Shown here piece after piece: positions 26,665 through 34,469 of a DNA stretch of 64,000 nt. Below the pieces are notes generated by a model. It made no database searches and was not told the DNA's origin. It saw only the letters and a list, made by a program, of their open reading frames with translations. The translations under genes and the position numbers were made by a program. The DNA is from an uncultured Actinomycetes bacterium (GTDB lineage Bacteria > Actinomycetota > Acidimicrobiia > Acidimicrobiales > RAAP-2), in contig CAIQGE010000018.1 of the NCBI GenBank assembly GCA_903871335.1, positions 1-64,000 of the forward strand. The letters are read 5' to 3'. How positions within the stretch are numbered: position 1 is the stretch's first letter; the number at the start of each line of letters is the position of its first letter.

Positions 26665-27819
26665 TCACGCCACGGCGACGCGACCTCGTACCCGTCGCCA
26701 CCAGAAGACAAGTGAGAGTGTGCACGCGAGAGACGCCACCGCGACCACGGTGAACGGAAGAGCGGGGTTGATGGAAAACAGCACGCCGGCACTCGCCGCA
26801 CTGGCCGCGAGAGCCGCCGTGTTCGCTGTGGTTGACAGACCCTGACGGCGCCCCATCTCCCGCGACGAAGCTCCTTGCGACAGCAACGAGGACGTCGACG
26901 GGGTCGACAGCGCGGAGCCAATGGATTCCAAAGGTCCCAGGAAGATGAGCACCACGTTGTTATGGACGTGCGGATACAGCGACAAGAAGAAGGCCGCGTT
27001 AACGAGGCCGAAAATGGCAATGACCTTGCGATTGGCGTGGTCGGCCAGCCAACCTCCGACGCCACTCAAGAAGACCCACGGCAAGCAGAACAAGGTCCAA
27101 CTCAACCGAATCTCAAGGGTCGTGGCGTGGTGATTACTCATCAGCAAGCTCCAACACGACTCGTAGACACCTATGCAGAGACCAATGGAAGCGGCCGCCA
27201 CGAGAGCGCCCACCAGTTGACGAGACCACTGCACGGGAGGAAGTTCCTCGTGGGTTCGCTCATCGTCACCCAGGTCTGAATGCAGCGCTCGCCACGAGGC
27301 GAGAAGACTGGCCATGCCAGCTGCGAAAAACGCCCACCCCAACTGTGGCAAGGGAACGAGGGACCCGAGCAGGGGCCCAATCGCCATGCCGAGTAGTTGC
27401 GCGGCCATGATTCGCGCCACGGCACGACCGCGCTCGGTTTCGGGGAACAAGGCGGCGACCGCGGCGAACGAGGCAACTTCGATGGCGCCCGCGCCCGCGC
27501 CCTGCACCGCACGACTCACGGCAAACCACGCCGCGTTCACGGGCAGCAAGTACGTGACGCTCGCGAGTCCGTAAGCGACGAGACCCGCGATGAGCACGGG
27601 ACGTCGGCCGAAGCGGTCCGACAGATGTCCAACGAGAAATTGTGTCACGAGACCGGCCACGAAGAATGACGCCATGACGACGCCGATCATGCTTGGCGTT
27701 CCGCCCCGCTCCTTCAGAAAGAGTGGTAACAGGGGAAGCCCCAAAGTGGCACCCATCCACTGAAGGCCCACGATGATCGTCAGGCTGCGCAGTGTCCGCT
27801 GACGGTCCGAATTTGCCAC
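26665..27819 (-). CDS. MFS transporter (DHA1-like, 12 helices)
   Basis: A 384-residue major-facilitator protein. The loop 2-3 motif is GHLSDRFGRRPVL (residues about 64-76), with repeated helices throughout and a second-half VGGWLADHANRKV equivalent. Probably a proton-driven efflux pump for small molecules; substrate unknown. GTG 27819 is preceded by TAGCGT with a 6-nt gap, and its -10 overlaps that of the divergent kinase-like gene. It is separated from the binding-protein gene by a shared terminator. Confidence 0.86.
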   Translation of the reverse strand: MANSDRQRTLRSLTIIVGLQWMGATLGLPLLPLFLKERGGTPSMIGVVMASFFVAGLVTQFLVGHLSDRFGRRPVLIAGLVAYGLASVTYLLPVNAAWFAVSRAVQGAGAGAIEVASFAAVAALFPETERGRAVARIMAAQLLGMAIGPLLGSLVPLPQLGWAFFAAGMASLLASWRALHSDLGDDERTHEELPPVQWSRQLVGALVAAASIGLCIGVYESCWSLLMSNHHATTLEIRLSWTLFCLPWVFLSGVGGWLADHANRKVIAIFGLVNAAFFLSLYPHVHNNVVLIFLGPLESIGSALSTPSTSSLLSQGASSREMGRRQGLSTTANTAALAASAASAGVLFSINPALPFTVVAVASLACTLSLVFWWRRVRGRVAVA

Positions 27820-27825
27820 GGGTCG

Positions 27826-27835
27826 ACGCTACCGT
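27826..27835. promoter_or_regulatory. Overlapping back-to-back -10 elements in a 23-bp divergent spacer
   Basis: On the minus strand TAGCGT (27831 to 27826) lies 6 nt from GTG 27819. On the plus strand TACCGT (27830-27835) lies 7 nt from GTG 27843. The two hexamers overlap by 2 bp, so the polymerase sites exclude each other and both genes would be leaderless. Confidence 0.5.
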
Positions 27836-27842
27836 TTCTATT

Positions 27843-28412
27843 GTGTCGAAGTCCGATGTTCCTCAACGCTGGTGGTTCCTCGGATCATCCGGGTCCGGCA
27901 AGACGACCTACGCTGCCGCGGTGGCCGCGGCGCTCGATGTGCCGCACATCGAGCTCGACTCACTCTTCCACCAACCAGGATGGACACCCCTACCCACGGA
28001 CGTGTTTCGCGCGAGAGTCGAGGAGGCGACCAGCGGCTCGGGTTGGACGATTGACGGGAACTATTCCCAACTGAGGGACCTACTTTTCCTTCGTTCGGAC
28101 GTCATCGTCGCCTTTGACTTGCCCCGATCGCAGGTCATGCGCCAGCTGATCCCCCGCACGCTGCAGAGGGGCATCACCGGCTCGGAACTCTGGAACGGCA
28201 ACCGCGAGCAACTGCGCAACGTGGTGCGGTGGGATCCCGAGCACTCAGTGATTCGCTGGTCGTGGACGAGGCACCGGATGATGGCCGAGCGAATTGATTG
28301 GTACGAACGAATCGCGGCCCAACGGGGCACGTCGTTCGTGCGAATACGTTCCCACGACGACGCGCGCGAGGCGTTGCGTGATCTCATCGGACGTGACGTC
28401 TTCGTAGGATGA
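27843..28412 (+). CDS. P-loop kinase (adenylate-kinase/topology-modulation-protein-like)
   Basis: A 189-residue P-loop NTPase with Walker A LGSSGSGKTT at residues about 12-21, ELDSLFHQPGW, WTIDGNYS and the FDLPRSQVM region. This pattern is found in the FlaR/DNA-topology-modulation-like adenylate-kinase-fold proteins. The true substrate is unknown; a small nucleoside or metabolite kinase is likely. GTG 27843 is favoured over GTG 27792, which would overlap the divergent MFS gene. An SDR gene follows 4 bp after the stop. Confidence 0.78.
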   Translation: MSKSDVPQRWWFLGSSGSGKTTYAAAVAAALDVPHIELDSLFHQPGWTPLPTDVFRARVEEATSGSGWTIDGNYSQLRDLLFLRSDVIVAFDLPRSQVMRQLIPRTLQRGITGSELWNGNREQLRNVVRWDPEHSVIRWSWTRHRMMAERIDWYERIAAQRGTSFVRIRSHDDAREALRDLIGRDVFVG

Positions 28413-28416
28413 CGTG

Positions 28417-29184
28417 ATGGACCTCAACCTGCGCGACCGCGCCTTTTTGATTACTGGTGGCACCGACGGACTTGGCTTGGCCCTCGCCCAAACGTTGGTG
28501 AACGAGGGCGCACGCGTCGCCGTGTGTGGTCGCGACGAGCAACGTGTCGTGGCCGCTCGGGACCAACTCGGACCCACCTCATTGGCTCAGGTCACGGACG
28601 TCACCAACACCGATCAGCTGGACGCCTTCATTGACCACGCGCTGACGACGTTCGGTCGACTGGACGGCGCGGTCAGTAACGCCGGGCACGCGTCGGCGGG
28701 TCCGGTGGCGAACTCCACGGATGACGCCTGGCGCGACGACTTCGAACTCAAGGTGATCCCGGCTGTCCATATCGCGCGTCGCGTCGGTGACGCCCTGGCG
28801 CAGACGAGCGGGTCACTGCTCACTGTTCTCTCCATCACCGCGAAGTCCCCCAACGCGAACTCCACGCCCACCGCCGCGTCGCGTGCCGCCGGGCTCGCTC
28901 TCACCAAGGCGCTCGCCGCCGAGCTCGGCCCTCGGGGAGTGCGCGCCAACGCCATTCTCATCGGGCTGATCGAGTCAGGACAATGGGTGCGGATGGCGCA
29001 ACGAGCGAATATGGATCTCGCTGATCTTTACGCGGCGATCGTGAAGGATCAAAAGATTCCGCTAGGTCGTTTTGGCCGAGCCCAAGAATTCGCCGATCTG
29101 GCCGCCTTCGTGCTGTCGCCCCGGGCGAGTTATCTCAATGGCGTCGGTATCAACTTGGACGGTGGACTCTCGCCCGTCGTGTGA
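28417..29184 (+). CDS. Short-chain dehydrogenase-like protein with altered active site
   Basis: A 255-residue Rossmann-fold SDR with the cofactor motif TGGTDGLGLA (residues 13-22), SNAG (87-90) and the catalytic-region Ser139. Where the canonical Tyr-x-x-x-Lys should be, the sequence reads T-A-A-S-R (Thr152, Arg156), so both key catalytic residues are replaced. The C-terminal GVGINLDGGLSP fits FabG-like proteins. It may be a non-canonical reductase or a binding protein. The start could also be GTG 28414, one codon earlier. It follows the kinase-like gene closely and ends 1 bp from the hemolysin III gene. Confidence 0.82.
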   Translation: MDLNLRDRAFLITGGTDGLGLALAQTLVNEGARVAVCGRDEQRVVAARDQLGPTSLAQVTDVTNTDQLDAFIDHALTTFGRLDGAVSNAGHASAGPVANSTDDAWRDDFELKVIPAVHIARRVGDALAQTSGSLLTVLSITAKSPNANSTPTAASRAAGLALTKALAAELGPRGVRANAILIGLIESGQWVRMAQRANMDLADLYAAIVKDQKIPLGRFGRAQEFADLAAFVLSPRASYLNGVGINLDGGLSPVV

Positions 29185-29185
29185 G

Positions 29186-29851
29186 TTAACGCAGCGCCAC
29201 GGCGATGGCGGCGAAGTGGCAACCAGCACCGACCAGGGTGAACGCGTGAAACAGTTCGTGGTAGCCAAAGACTCGTGGCGATAGGACGGGACGCTTTGCG
29301 CCGTAGAAGACCGCACCAATGGAGTACGCCAGTCCACCCGCAATGATGAAGGCGAAACACAGCGGTCCGCCCCCTCGATAAATCTGGGGCATGACGGTCA
29401 CCGCGGCCCAACCGACCACGAGGTACGGCAGAGTGTTGACCCACTTGGGCGCGTCCAGTGCCAATTGCCGAATCAGAATGCCGATGGCCGCACCACTGAT
29501 GATGACGACCATGAGCACGGTGCGAACGGTGCCGTGCATCGTGAGACCGGCGATCGCGAGATAGCTCCCCGTGATCGCCAGGAAGATGGCGGAGTGGTCG
29601 GCGCGCCGCATGCGACGGCGAGCGGCGGGTTGCCAATGAATGCGGTGAAACGCTGCGCTGGTGGCCATCATGGATCCAACGCCCACGACGTAGCAGAGCA
29701 CCCAACCCACCTCGCCCCAGGTGGCACACCTCATGAAGAGGATGGGTGTGCAGGCCAACAAGACGACGAGTCCGACGAGGTGCAGCCATCCCCGCATCAG
29801 GGGCTTGACGTGCGGAACCTCGGACGTGGCGATGTTCACGGTCGCGCTCAT
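29186..29851 (-). CDS. Hemolysin III / PAQR-family membrane protein
   Basis: A 221-residue protein with seven predicted helices. It has family motifs SAAFHRIHW (about residues 65-73), the MRRADHSAIFLAITGSY segment and FGYHELFHAF near the C-terminus, whose His and Asp residues form the metal site of PAQR/Hly-III proteins. The bacterial role is unsettled (membrane homeostasis, possible ceramidase-like hydrolase). ATG 29851 has TAGTCT ending 6 nt upstream, suggesting a leaderless mRNA. The CadD-like gene lies 25 bp upstream. Confidence 0.88.
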   Translation of the reverse strand: MSATVNIATSEVPHVKPLMRGWLHLVGLVVLLACTPILFMRCATWGEVGWVLCYVVGVGSMMATSAAFHRIHWQPAARRRMRRADHSAIFLAITGSYLAIAGLTMHGTVRTVLMVVIISGAAIGILIRQLALDAPKWVNTLPYLVVGWAAVTVMPQIYRGGGPLCFAFIIAGGLAYSIGAVFYGAKRPVLSPRVFGYHELFHAFTLVGAGCHFAAIAVALR

Positions 29852-29876
29852 GACTGCAGACTACCGGTCGGAACGA

Positions 29877-30440
29877 TCAGAACCACTGGCACTGCCACAA
29901 GATGATCACGGCCAGAAAACCGTAGAGAAACGGCGTGCACATGGGCGCCCACCGCTGCGAAAATTCGATCACCCGTGGTCGTCGAGCGAATGCTTCGGCA
30001 CACCCGATGAGCACGAGGTCCAACAGCACGAACACCCCCGCGATCAGGGCTCCGCCCAGTACGCCGTTGGCGCGCAGCAGGGGGATCCAGACCGCCAGAT
30101 TGTCACCCCCGAAGGCGATCGTGACCAGTCCCGTCGCTACGGTCCCGCGAGCGACCGAACGATTGGCGTCGTGCCGAGTGCGCCACGCGTGCACCGCGAG
30201 GAGTGCGGGCGCTAGAGCAAGGATGCCCACCCAGCGCACCGGGAACTCGCTCAAGGCGGTACCGGCGCCGGCGGAAAGAATCACCAGTACACCGACGCCC
30301 GCAAAGTGCCCCACGCTGGCGCGACGATGTTTCGCCGCTGGCGTGATCGCGAGTTGTGCGGAGAAGGCGACGAAGTTGTCGGTCATCGTGCCAAAGAAGG
30401 CGGCCACGGCGACGAGTAGCGTCGCCACGACATCGTGCAT
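29877..30440 (-). CDS. CadD-like cadmium-resistance family transporter
   Basis: A 187-residue membrane protein with about five or six helices, matching the CadD/LysE-like family. An acidic TMTDNFVAFSAQLA motif lies in the first helix pair (residues 18-31), followed by a GHFAGVGVLV helix and IAFGGDNLAVWIPL (about 108-121). These conserved Asp/Asn positions are the family hallmark. Members export cadmium or other small cations or quaternary compounds; specificity here is unproven. ATG 30440 has TAGAGT 6 nt upstream, so it is leaderless-type. It is divergent from a PLP enzyme gene. Confidence 0.72.
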   Translation of the reverse strand: MHDVVATLLVAVAAFFGTMTDNFVAFSAQLAITPAAKHRRASVGHFAGVGVLVILSAGAGTALSEFPVRWVGILALAPALLAVHAWRTRHDANRSVARGTVATGLVTIAFGGDNLAVWIPLLRANGVLGGALIAGVFVLLDLVLIGCAEAFARRPRVIEFSQRWAPMCTPFLYGFLAVIILWQCQWF

Positions 30441-30501
30441 CGCTCGACTCTAACGGAGCTCAACGGTGGTCGCGAGTAGTCTGGCGCATCGGAGGTTGCC
30501 C

Positions 30502-31476
30502 ATGAATCGCGTCGTGCTCTCACCGACGCCCGCCGAATTAGAGGCTGCTCGTCGCGTCGTCGCGGATCATCTGCGACCCACCCCCACGGTCGTGGTGAAC
30601 GCGCACGGCCGACCGGTGTACGCCAAGTTGGAGTCGCTGCAAGTAACGGGTTCGTTCAAAGTGCGCGGGGCTTTGGCCGCGGTTGACGCCGCCGTCCGCG
30701 AGGATCCTCACGGTGCGGTTATCACTTCGTCGGCCGGTAATCACGGTCTCGGCATCGCGCACGCGGCGTCGTTGCTCGGGGCTCGGGCGACCGTGGTCGT
30801 GCCGGCCAATGCCTCACGCGTGAAGGTCAAGAAATTGCGCGCCTACGACATCGAGCTCATTGAGATCGGTGACTCGTACGACGACGCTCAAGAACACGCC
30901 ATGGCTCTCGCGTCGGAGCGATCGATACGTTTCATCTCGCCCTTTAACAACACCCACGTCGTAGCGGGTCAAGCCACCGTCTTCGACGAGATCTGGCATC
31001 AGGCCCCCGACATTGAACACGTCGTGGTGTCCGTGGGCGGGGGTGGACTGATTTCGGGCGCCCTTCTCTCTCGCGAGGCGCACCAGCGCACCGACGTCAC
31101 CGTGACCGGGGTGCAACCGCAAAACTCCGCCGCTCTCTACCACGTTCTCCGCGGTGCCATGATGAACGAGGTGCGGCACACCTACACCATCGCGGACGGA
31201 CTCGCGGGCGGGGGTGACGACGGCGCCATGACGAACGCGCTGGTGGCCGAACACGAGGTGCCCATCGTTCTCGTGCCGGAACTCGCGATTCGACGGGCCG
31301 TGCGGGAAGCGGCGGAAACTGACGGGCTCGTTCTCGAAGGTTCCGCGTCCGCCTCACTAGCGGCCATCACGCTCAATCTCATTGGGGACGCTTCGCGCCG
31401 AGTGGGCTTTGTGGCCACGGGACGCAACATCGCGCACGATCTCTTCGTGGAGTTGCTCAGCGAGCCATTGGATTAG
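30502..31476 (+). CDS. Threonine/serine dehydratase-like PLP enzyme
   Basis: A 324-residue fold-type II PLP enzyme. Lys53 (GSFKVRGA) is the Schiff-base lysine, SAGNHG (about residues 77-82) binds the substrate carboxylate and GGGGL (about 178-182) binds the PLP phosphate. It fits threonine ammonia-lyase, serine racemase or hydroxyaspartate dehydratase. There is no C-terminal ACT domain, so it is probably catabolic or unregulated. ATG 30502 has GGAGG 7 nt upstream. Its stop overlaps that of the SRAP gene (TTAG). Confidence 0.87.
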   Translation: MNRVVLSPTPAELEAARRVVADHLRPTPTVVVNAHGRPVYAKLESLQVTGSFKVRGALAAVDAAVREDPHGAVITSSAGNHGLGIAHAASLLGARATVVVPANASRVKVKKLRAYDIELIEIGDSYDDAQEHAMALASERSIRFISPFNNTHVVAGQATVFDEIWHQAPDIEHVVVSVGGGGLISGALLSREAHQRTDVTVTGVQPQNSAALYHVLRGAMMNEVRHTYTIADGLAGGGDDGAMTNALVAEHEVPIVLVPELAIRRAVREAAETDGLVLEGSASASLAAITLNLIGDASRRVGFVATGRNIAHDLFVELLSEPLD

Positions 31477-32177
31477 AACAGCGACGTGGGCTCGTGGGGC
31501 GCGATCAACTCCGGACCATCATTGCGGACATTCCCCACCGCGGCTCCGACGCCGTAATGAACGAGCGTGCCCGTCGGGGCGGGATCGAGCAACCCGACCC
31601 GAACACCCGCATCCACGCCGGACCAGTCGAGCCACGTGGACCACTCGTCACGTTCCAGGACGACCGGCATCCGGTCGTGGATCTCGTCCATATCCTCATT
31701 CGGCGTCGCCGTAATGATCGTGACGGTTTGGCGGGCGGGAGCATCCTCGGGTAATTCGGGGTCGCGCCAGAATTCGTAGAGTCCGGCGAAACACAGCACG
31801 TCGCCGTCAGCGCGAGTGAAGAAGTGCGGCTGCTTGGCCCGCCCGGCGCGATGATCCCACTCGTAGAAGCCGTCGACGGGAACAACGCACGGGCGCTTGG
31901 CGAAGGCGCTGCGAAACGACGGCTTTTCCGCCACGGTTTCTCCCCGCGCGTTAAAGAGTCGGTTCGATAATGCGGGGTCCTTCGCCCAGCCCGGCAAGAG
32001 TCCCCATCGGTATCGATCAAGAACGGGCTCGTCGGTTCCGGTGAGGGCGAAGAGACTACGTTGCGGACCAATATTCCAACTCGGTCGACCCTCCGGGTCG
32101 AGGCCCGCCGCCAAGGTGGCTTCCAGCAAACGAGCCAGACGAGCCGGGGGAGTAAAGACAGCAACGCGACCGCACAC
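31473..32177 (-). CDS. SRAP (YedK/HMCES-type) abasic-site-binding protein
   Basis: A 234-residue SOS-response-associated-peptidase fold. The catalytic Cys2 follows the initiator (GTG-TGC, then GR), as in all members, where Cys2 forms a thiazolidine crosslink with abasic sites in single-stranded DNA. Other marks are WNIGPQ, NARGET, the PCVVPVDGFYEW strand with its Glu, and HDRMPV. The GTG start is fixed both by Cys2 and by a perfect AAGGAGG site; upstream in-frame codons would abolish the active N-terminus. No LexA box is seen at this gene, although an SOS mutasome lies 1.6 kb away. Confidence 0.93.
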   Translation of the reverse strand: MCGRVAVFTPPARLARLLEATLAAGLDPEGRPSWNIGPQRSLFALTGTDEPVLDRYRWGLLPGWAKDPALSNRLFNARGETVAEKPSFRSAFAKRPCVVPVDGFYEWDHRAGRAKQPHFFTRADGDVLCFAGLYEFWRDPELPEDAPARQTVTIITATPNEDMDEIHDRMPVVLERDEWSTWLDWSGVDAGVRVGLLDPAPTGTLVHYGVGAAVGNVRNDGPELIAPHEPTSLF

Positions 32178-32250
32178 GGGAACCTCCTTGGGCAGCAACC
32201 ATACCGGACCCCTTCGCCGCGACTACTGAGGGTTGTTCGACTCCAAATCC

Positions 32251-33624
32251 TTAGGCCTTGGCGTGGAAGACATCCGTGCCGAAAGGCGCGAGTCCCGTCG
32301 CCGCCGCAAACCCCAAGTGGCCCCAGCGGTCCGCGCCACCCGTCGTGAGGCCCAGAAGATCCTCGTAGCTGCGCAGAGCCGAGTAGTGGTTGTAGGCACC
32401 GGTTGCATCCACCGCGCCCGCCGTGACGTAGAGAGGATTGAAAAGAACGGCTCCCACTTGACCGCCACCCGGCGCCACGGAATCTTTCACCGCGCCCGCC
32501 ATTCCCGGTGCGGACACGTTGGGACCCGACGTCTCGTGACAACAACTCGCGGAACTGGTCTCCGACTCGTCAAAAGTGAGAACGACGAGCAGCGATCCCG
32601 ATCGATAGGCCACGGACGACAAAATGGCCGGCATCCAGTGAGCGAGCCACGCGTCCGCACCCACCAGACCGCCCGCCGAGGAGCCGTCGCTGTTGAGGCC
32701 CGCGCACGCCCCGTCGTGACCGTCGTTGCAGAGGTTGGGTGTCACGAAGCCGAAGCGAGGTGTCGTGGTCAGGCTCGAGAGATCCTTCATCAAGTGTCCA
32801 CTCGCTGACGGAACACCGCCGGACAAACTGCCCAAGGGGACCACGTTCGCCGCGCATTCGGCGGTCTTGTCGATCACGGAATGGAAGTAGACAAAGCCGT
32901 TGTGACGAGTGGCGTACTGGTCGCTCGCCGTCGCGAGTTCTGCGCCGTCAGCGGCACCGACGCGAGGATGCGCGCAGTCGGTGCCACCCGAAGCATCCAC
33001 GACACCGCCATCACGCGCCGGCGAGTTGCCCATGTCCTCGGCGTATTCGCGCCACTGGGCTACGTGCGTGACCGGATTGGGGGGATACTTCGCGTCCAGT
33101 TGACTCGCGATCGTTGGCGTACTTGCGGGGTAGACGCATCCGTTCCCGTCGACCTGACCGGGATTGATGGCGGGGTGCTTGTCCACGGTGCCGGGTGTTA
33201 CCGAGACGTAACCGAAGAGAGCGTTCTTCACCGTGCCGATGCAGTCATTCTGCGTTGCCGTCGTCGGCGCCTGACCTGAGATCTGCGCAATGTAGTTGTC
33301 GAGACTGTGGTGACCCGTGCCGTAGTAGTTGCTGATGAGCTCGCCTTCTTTGAGCAGCGTGCCATTGAGGTAGGTCGCCTCCGAGGATGGCGAGAATGTG
33401 GCGGCGTAGTTCTCGTTTTCGAGGTCAATCACGAGGATGTGCTTGATGTCGCCGACGGGCAGAGCCGCTCGCACCACGGTGGTCTTCGGTACGGCGCTCG
33501 CGCCCGCCGACACGGCGACTAGCGGAAGTCCAATACCCACCAGCGCGATGACGATGGCCAGGCCGTGCCAACGCCGGTGTCGGAGGTGAGCGTGATGAAC
33601 GGACTCGTGGTCGATGTGGTGCAT
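32251..33624 (-). CDS. Secreted phosphoesterase-family protein (acid phosphatase/phospholipase C superfamily)
   Basis: A 457-residue exported protein. A His/Arg-rich N-terminus and hydrophobic segment (residues about 20-43) form a signal or anchor. The phosphoesterase fold opens with IKHILVIDLENENY (metal/nucleophile region) and continues with YYGTGHHSLDNYIAQISGQ, as in AcpA/phospholipase-C-like enzymes, then VLTFDESE and further metal ligands near residue 360. It probably hydrolyses phosphate esters outside the membrane. The ATG has GAGGAGGGG upstream. It is divergent from the mutasome operon by 184 bp. Confidence 0.83.
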   Translation of the reverse strand: MHHIDHESVHHAHLRHRRWHGLAIVIALVGIGLPLVAVSAGASAVPKTTVVRAALPVGDIKHILVIDLENENYAATFSPSSEATYLNGTLLKEGELISNYYGTGHHSLDNYIAQISGQAPTTATQNDCIGTVKNALFGYVSVTPGTVDKHPAINPGQVDGNGCVYPASTPTIASQLDAKYPPNPVTHVAQWREYAEDMGNSPARDGGVVDASGGTDCAHPRVGAADGAELATASDQYATRHNGFVYFHSVIDKTAECAANVVPLGSLSGGVPSASGHLMKDLSSLTTTPRFGFVTPNLCNDGHDGACAGLNSDGSSAGGLVGADAWLAHWMPAILSSVAYRSGSLLVVLTFDESETSSASCCHETSGPNVSAPGMAGAVKDSVAPGGGQVGAVLFNPLYVTAGAVDATGAYNHYSALRSYEDLLGLTTGGADRWGHLGFAAATGLAPFGTDVFHAKA

Positions 33625-33770
33625 GGCCCCTCCTCGAGAACGGGTGCGTACGTCACCCGTGTGGATTGCTCAGTGTGAATGTAGGGGGAGGGGCTGAACG
33701 GAACTCGACGGTGGCGAGAACACGAGATTCGCTTTACGCGACGGTCGTTGGCCGTCGCGGGACTCCTCCA

Positions 33771-33800
33771 TTGGCGGACGTGACGGGTACTCGCTACAGT
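33771..33800 (+). promoter_or_regulatory. Promoter of the SOS mutasome operon
   Basis: A -35-like TTGGCG (33771-33776), an 18-bp spacer and -10 TACAGT (33795-33800). The -10 ends 8 nt before ATG 33809, so the transcript should begin at or within 2 nt of the start codon (leaderless). Confidence 0.6.
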
Positions 33801-33816
33801 ACGAACATATGTTCGC
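33801..33816. promoter_or_regulatory. LexA (SOS) box overlapping the imuA' start codon
   Basis: ACGAACATATGTTCGC contains the perfect inverted repeat CGAAC-N4-GTTCG, matching the actinobacterial LexA consensus TCGAAC-N4-GTTCGA except at the two outermost bases. The ATG of the first gene is in the N4 spacer and right arm, so LexA would cover the transcription start. Confidence 0.88.
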
Positions 33817-34468
33817 TTTTTCTTCCTCTCGGCCTCCGGTCCCCAGTGATTTAGCCGCTCACGTCCGACCCGTGGCCGCCGCCTCGAGTCGTCGTCTTCC
33901 CGTGGCGGCACCGTGGACGACCCTTCTTCCCGACGGCGCACTCCAGCGAGGAACCACCGTGACGGTGAGCGCCGCACCCGGATCGGGTGGACTCACCCTG
34001 GCGCTGAGCTTGCTGAGCGGCGTGAGCACTCGTGGACATTGGTGTGGGGTCGTGGGGGTCGATGACCCGGGGGTGGTTGCGATGCACGAGTTGGGCGTCG
34101 ATCTTCGTCGCGTCCTTTTCGTCTCTCGCCCTCGGGGTGCGTGGGCCGAGGCGGTCGCTGATTTGGCCGAGGGTGTCGATCTCGTCGTCGTGCGCCCACC
34201 ATCACGCGCCGCTCACGGTACGGCACGTCGATTGATGGGTCGAGCTCGTGAGCGCGGTCTCGTCATTGTGGCCCTCGTCGAACCCGCCGCTCCGTGGCCG
34301 GTTCCGGCGGATCTTTCGATTGAGGTCCTAAGCGCGCAGTGGCGCACTAACGCTCGTCTGGAATCGCGTCGGGCTCTGGTACGCGTGAGTGGTCGCGGGA
34401 GTGCGCGTCGCGCGAGCGAGCACGTAGTGGAACTCCCCGACGCCACCGGGCGCGTTCTGGCGAGTTGA
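33809..34468 (+). CDS. imuA: ImuA'-like mutasome protein (RecA-fold)
   Basis: A 219-residue protein in the position of ImuA' of the actinobacterial ImuA'-ImuB-DnaE2 translesion mutasome. It is a degenerate RecA-like domain: the phosphate-loop region reads APGSGGLTL (about residues 56-64) without the Walker A lysine, followed by VGVDDPGVVAMHELGVDLRRVLFV, typical of the family. It is thought to link ImuB to RecA or DNA rather than hydrolyse ATP. The ATG lies within a LexA box downstream of a -10 element, implying an SOS-repressed leaderless message. ImuB starts 1 nt after its stop. Confidence 0.8.
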   Translation: MFAFSSSRPPVPSDLAAHVRPVAAASSRRLPVAAPWTTLLPDGALQRGTTVTVSAAPGSGGLTLALSLLSGVSTRGHWCGVVGVDDPGVVAMHELGVDLRRVLFVSRPRGAWAEAVADLAEGVDLVVVRPPSRAAHGTARRLMGRARERGLVIVALVEPAAPWPVPADLSIEVLSAQWRTNARLESRRALVRVSGRGSARRASEHVVELPDATGRVLAS

Positions 34469-34469
34469 C

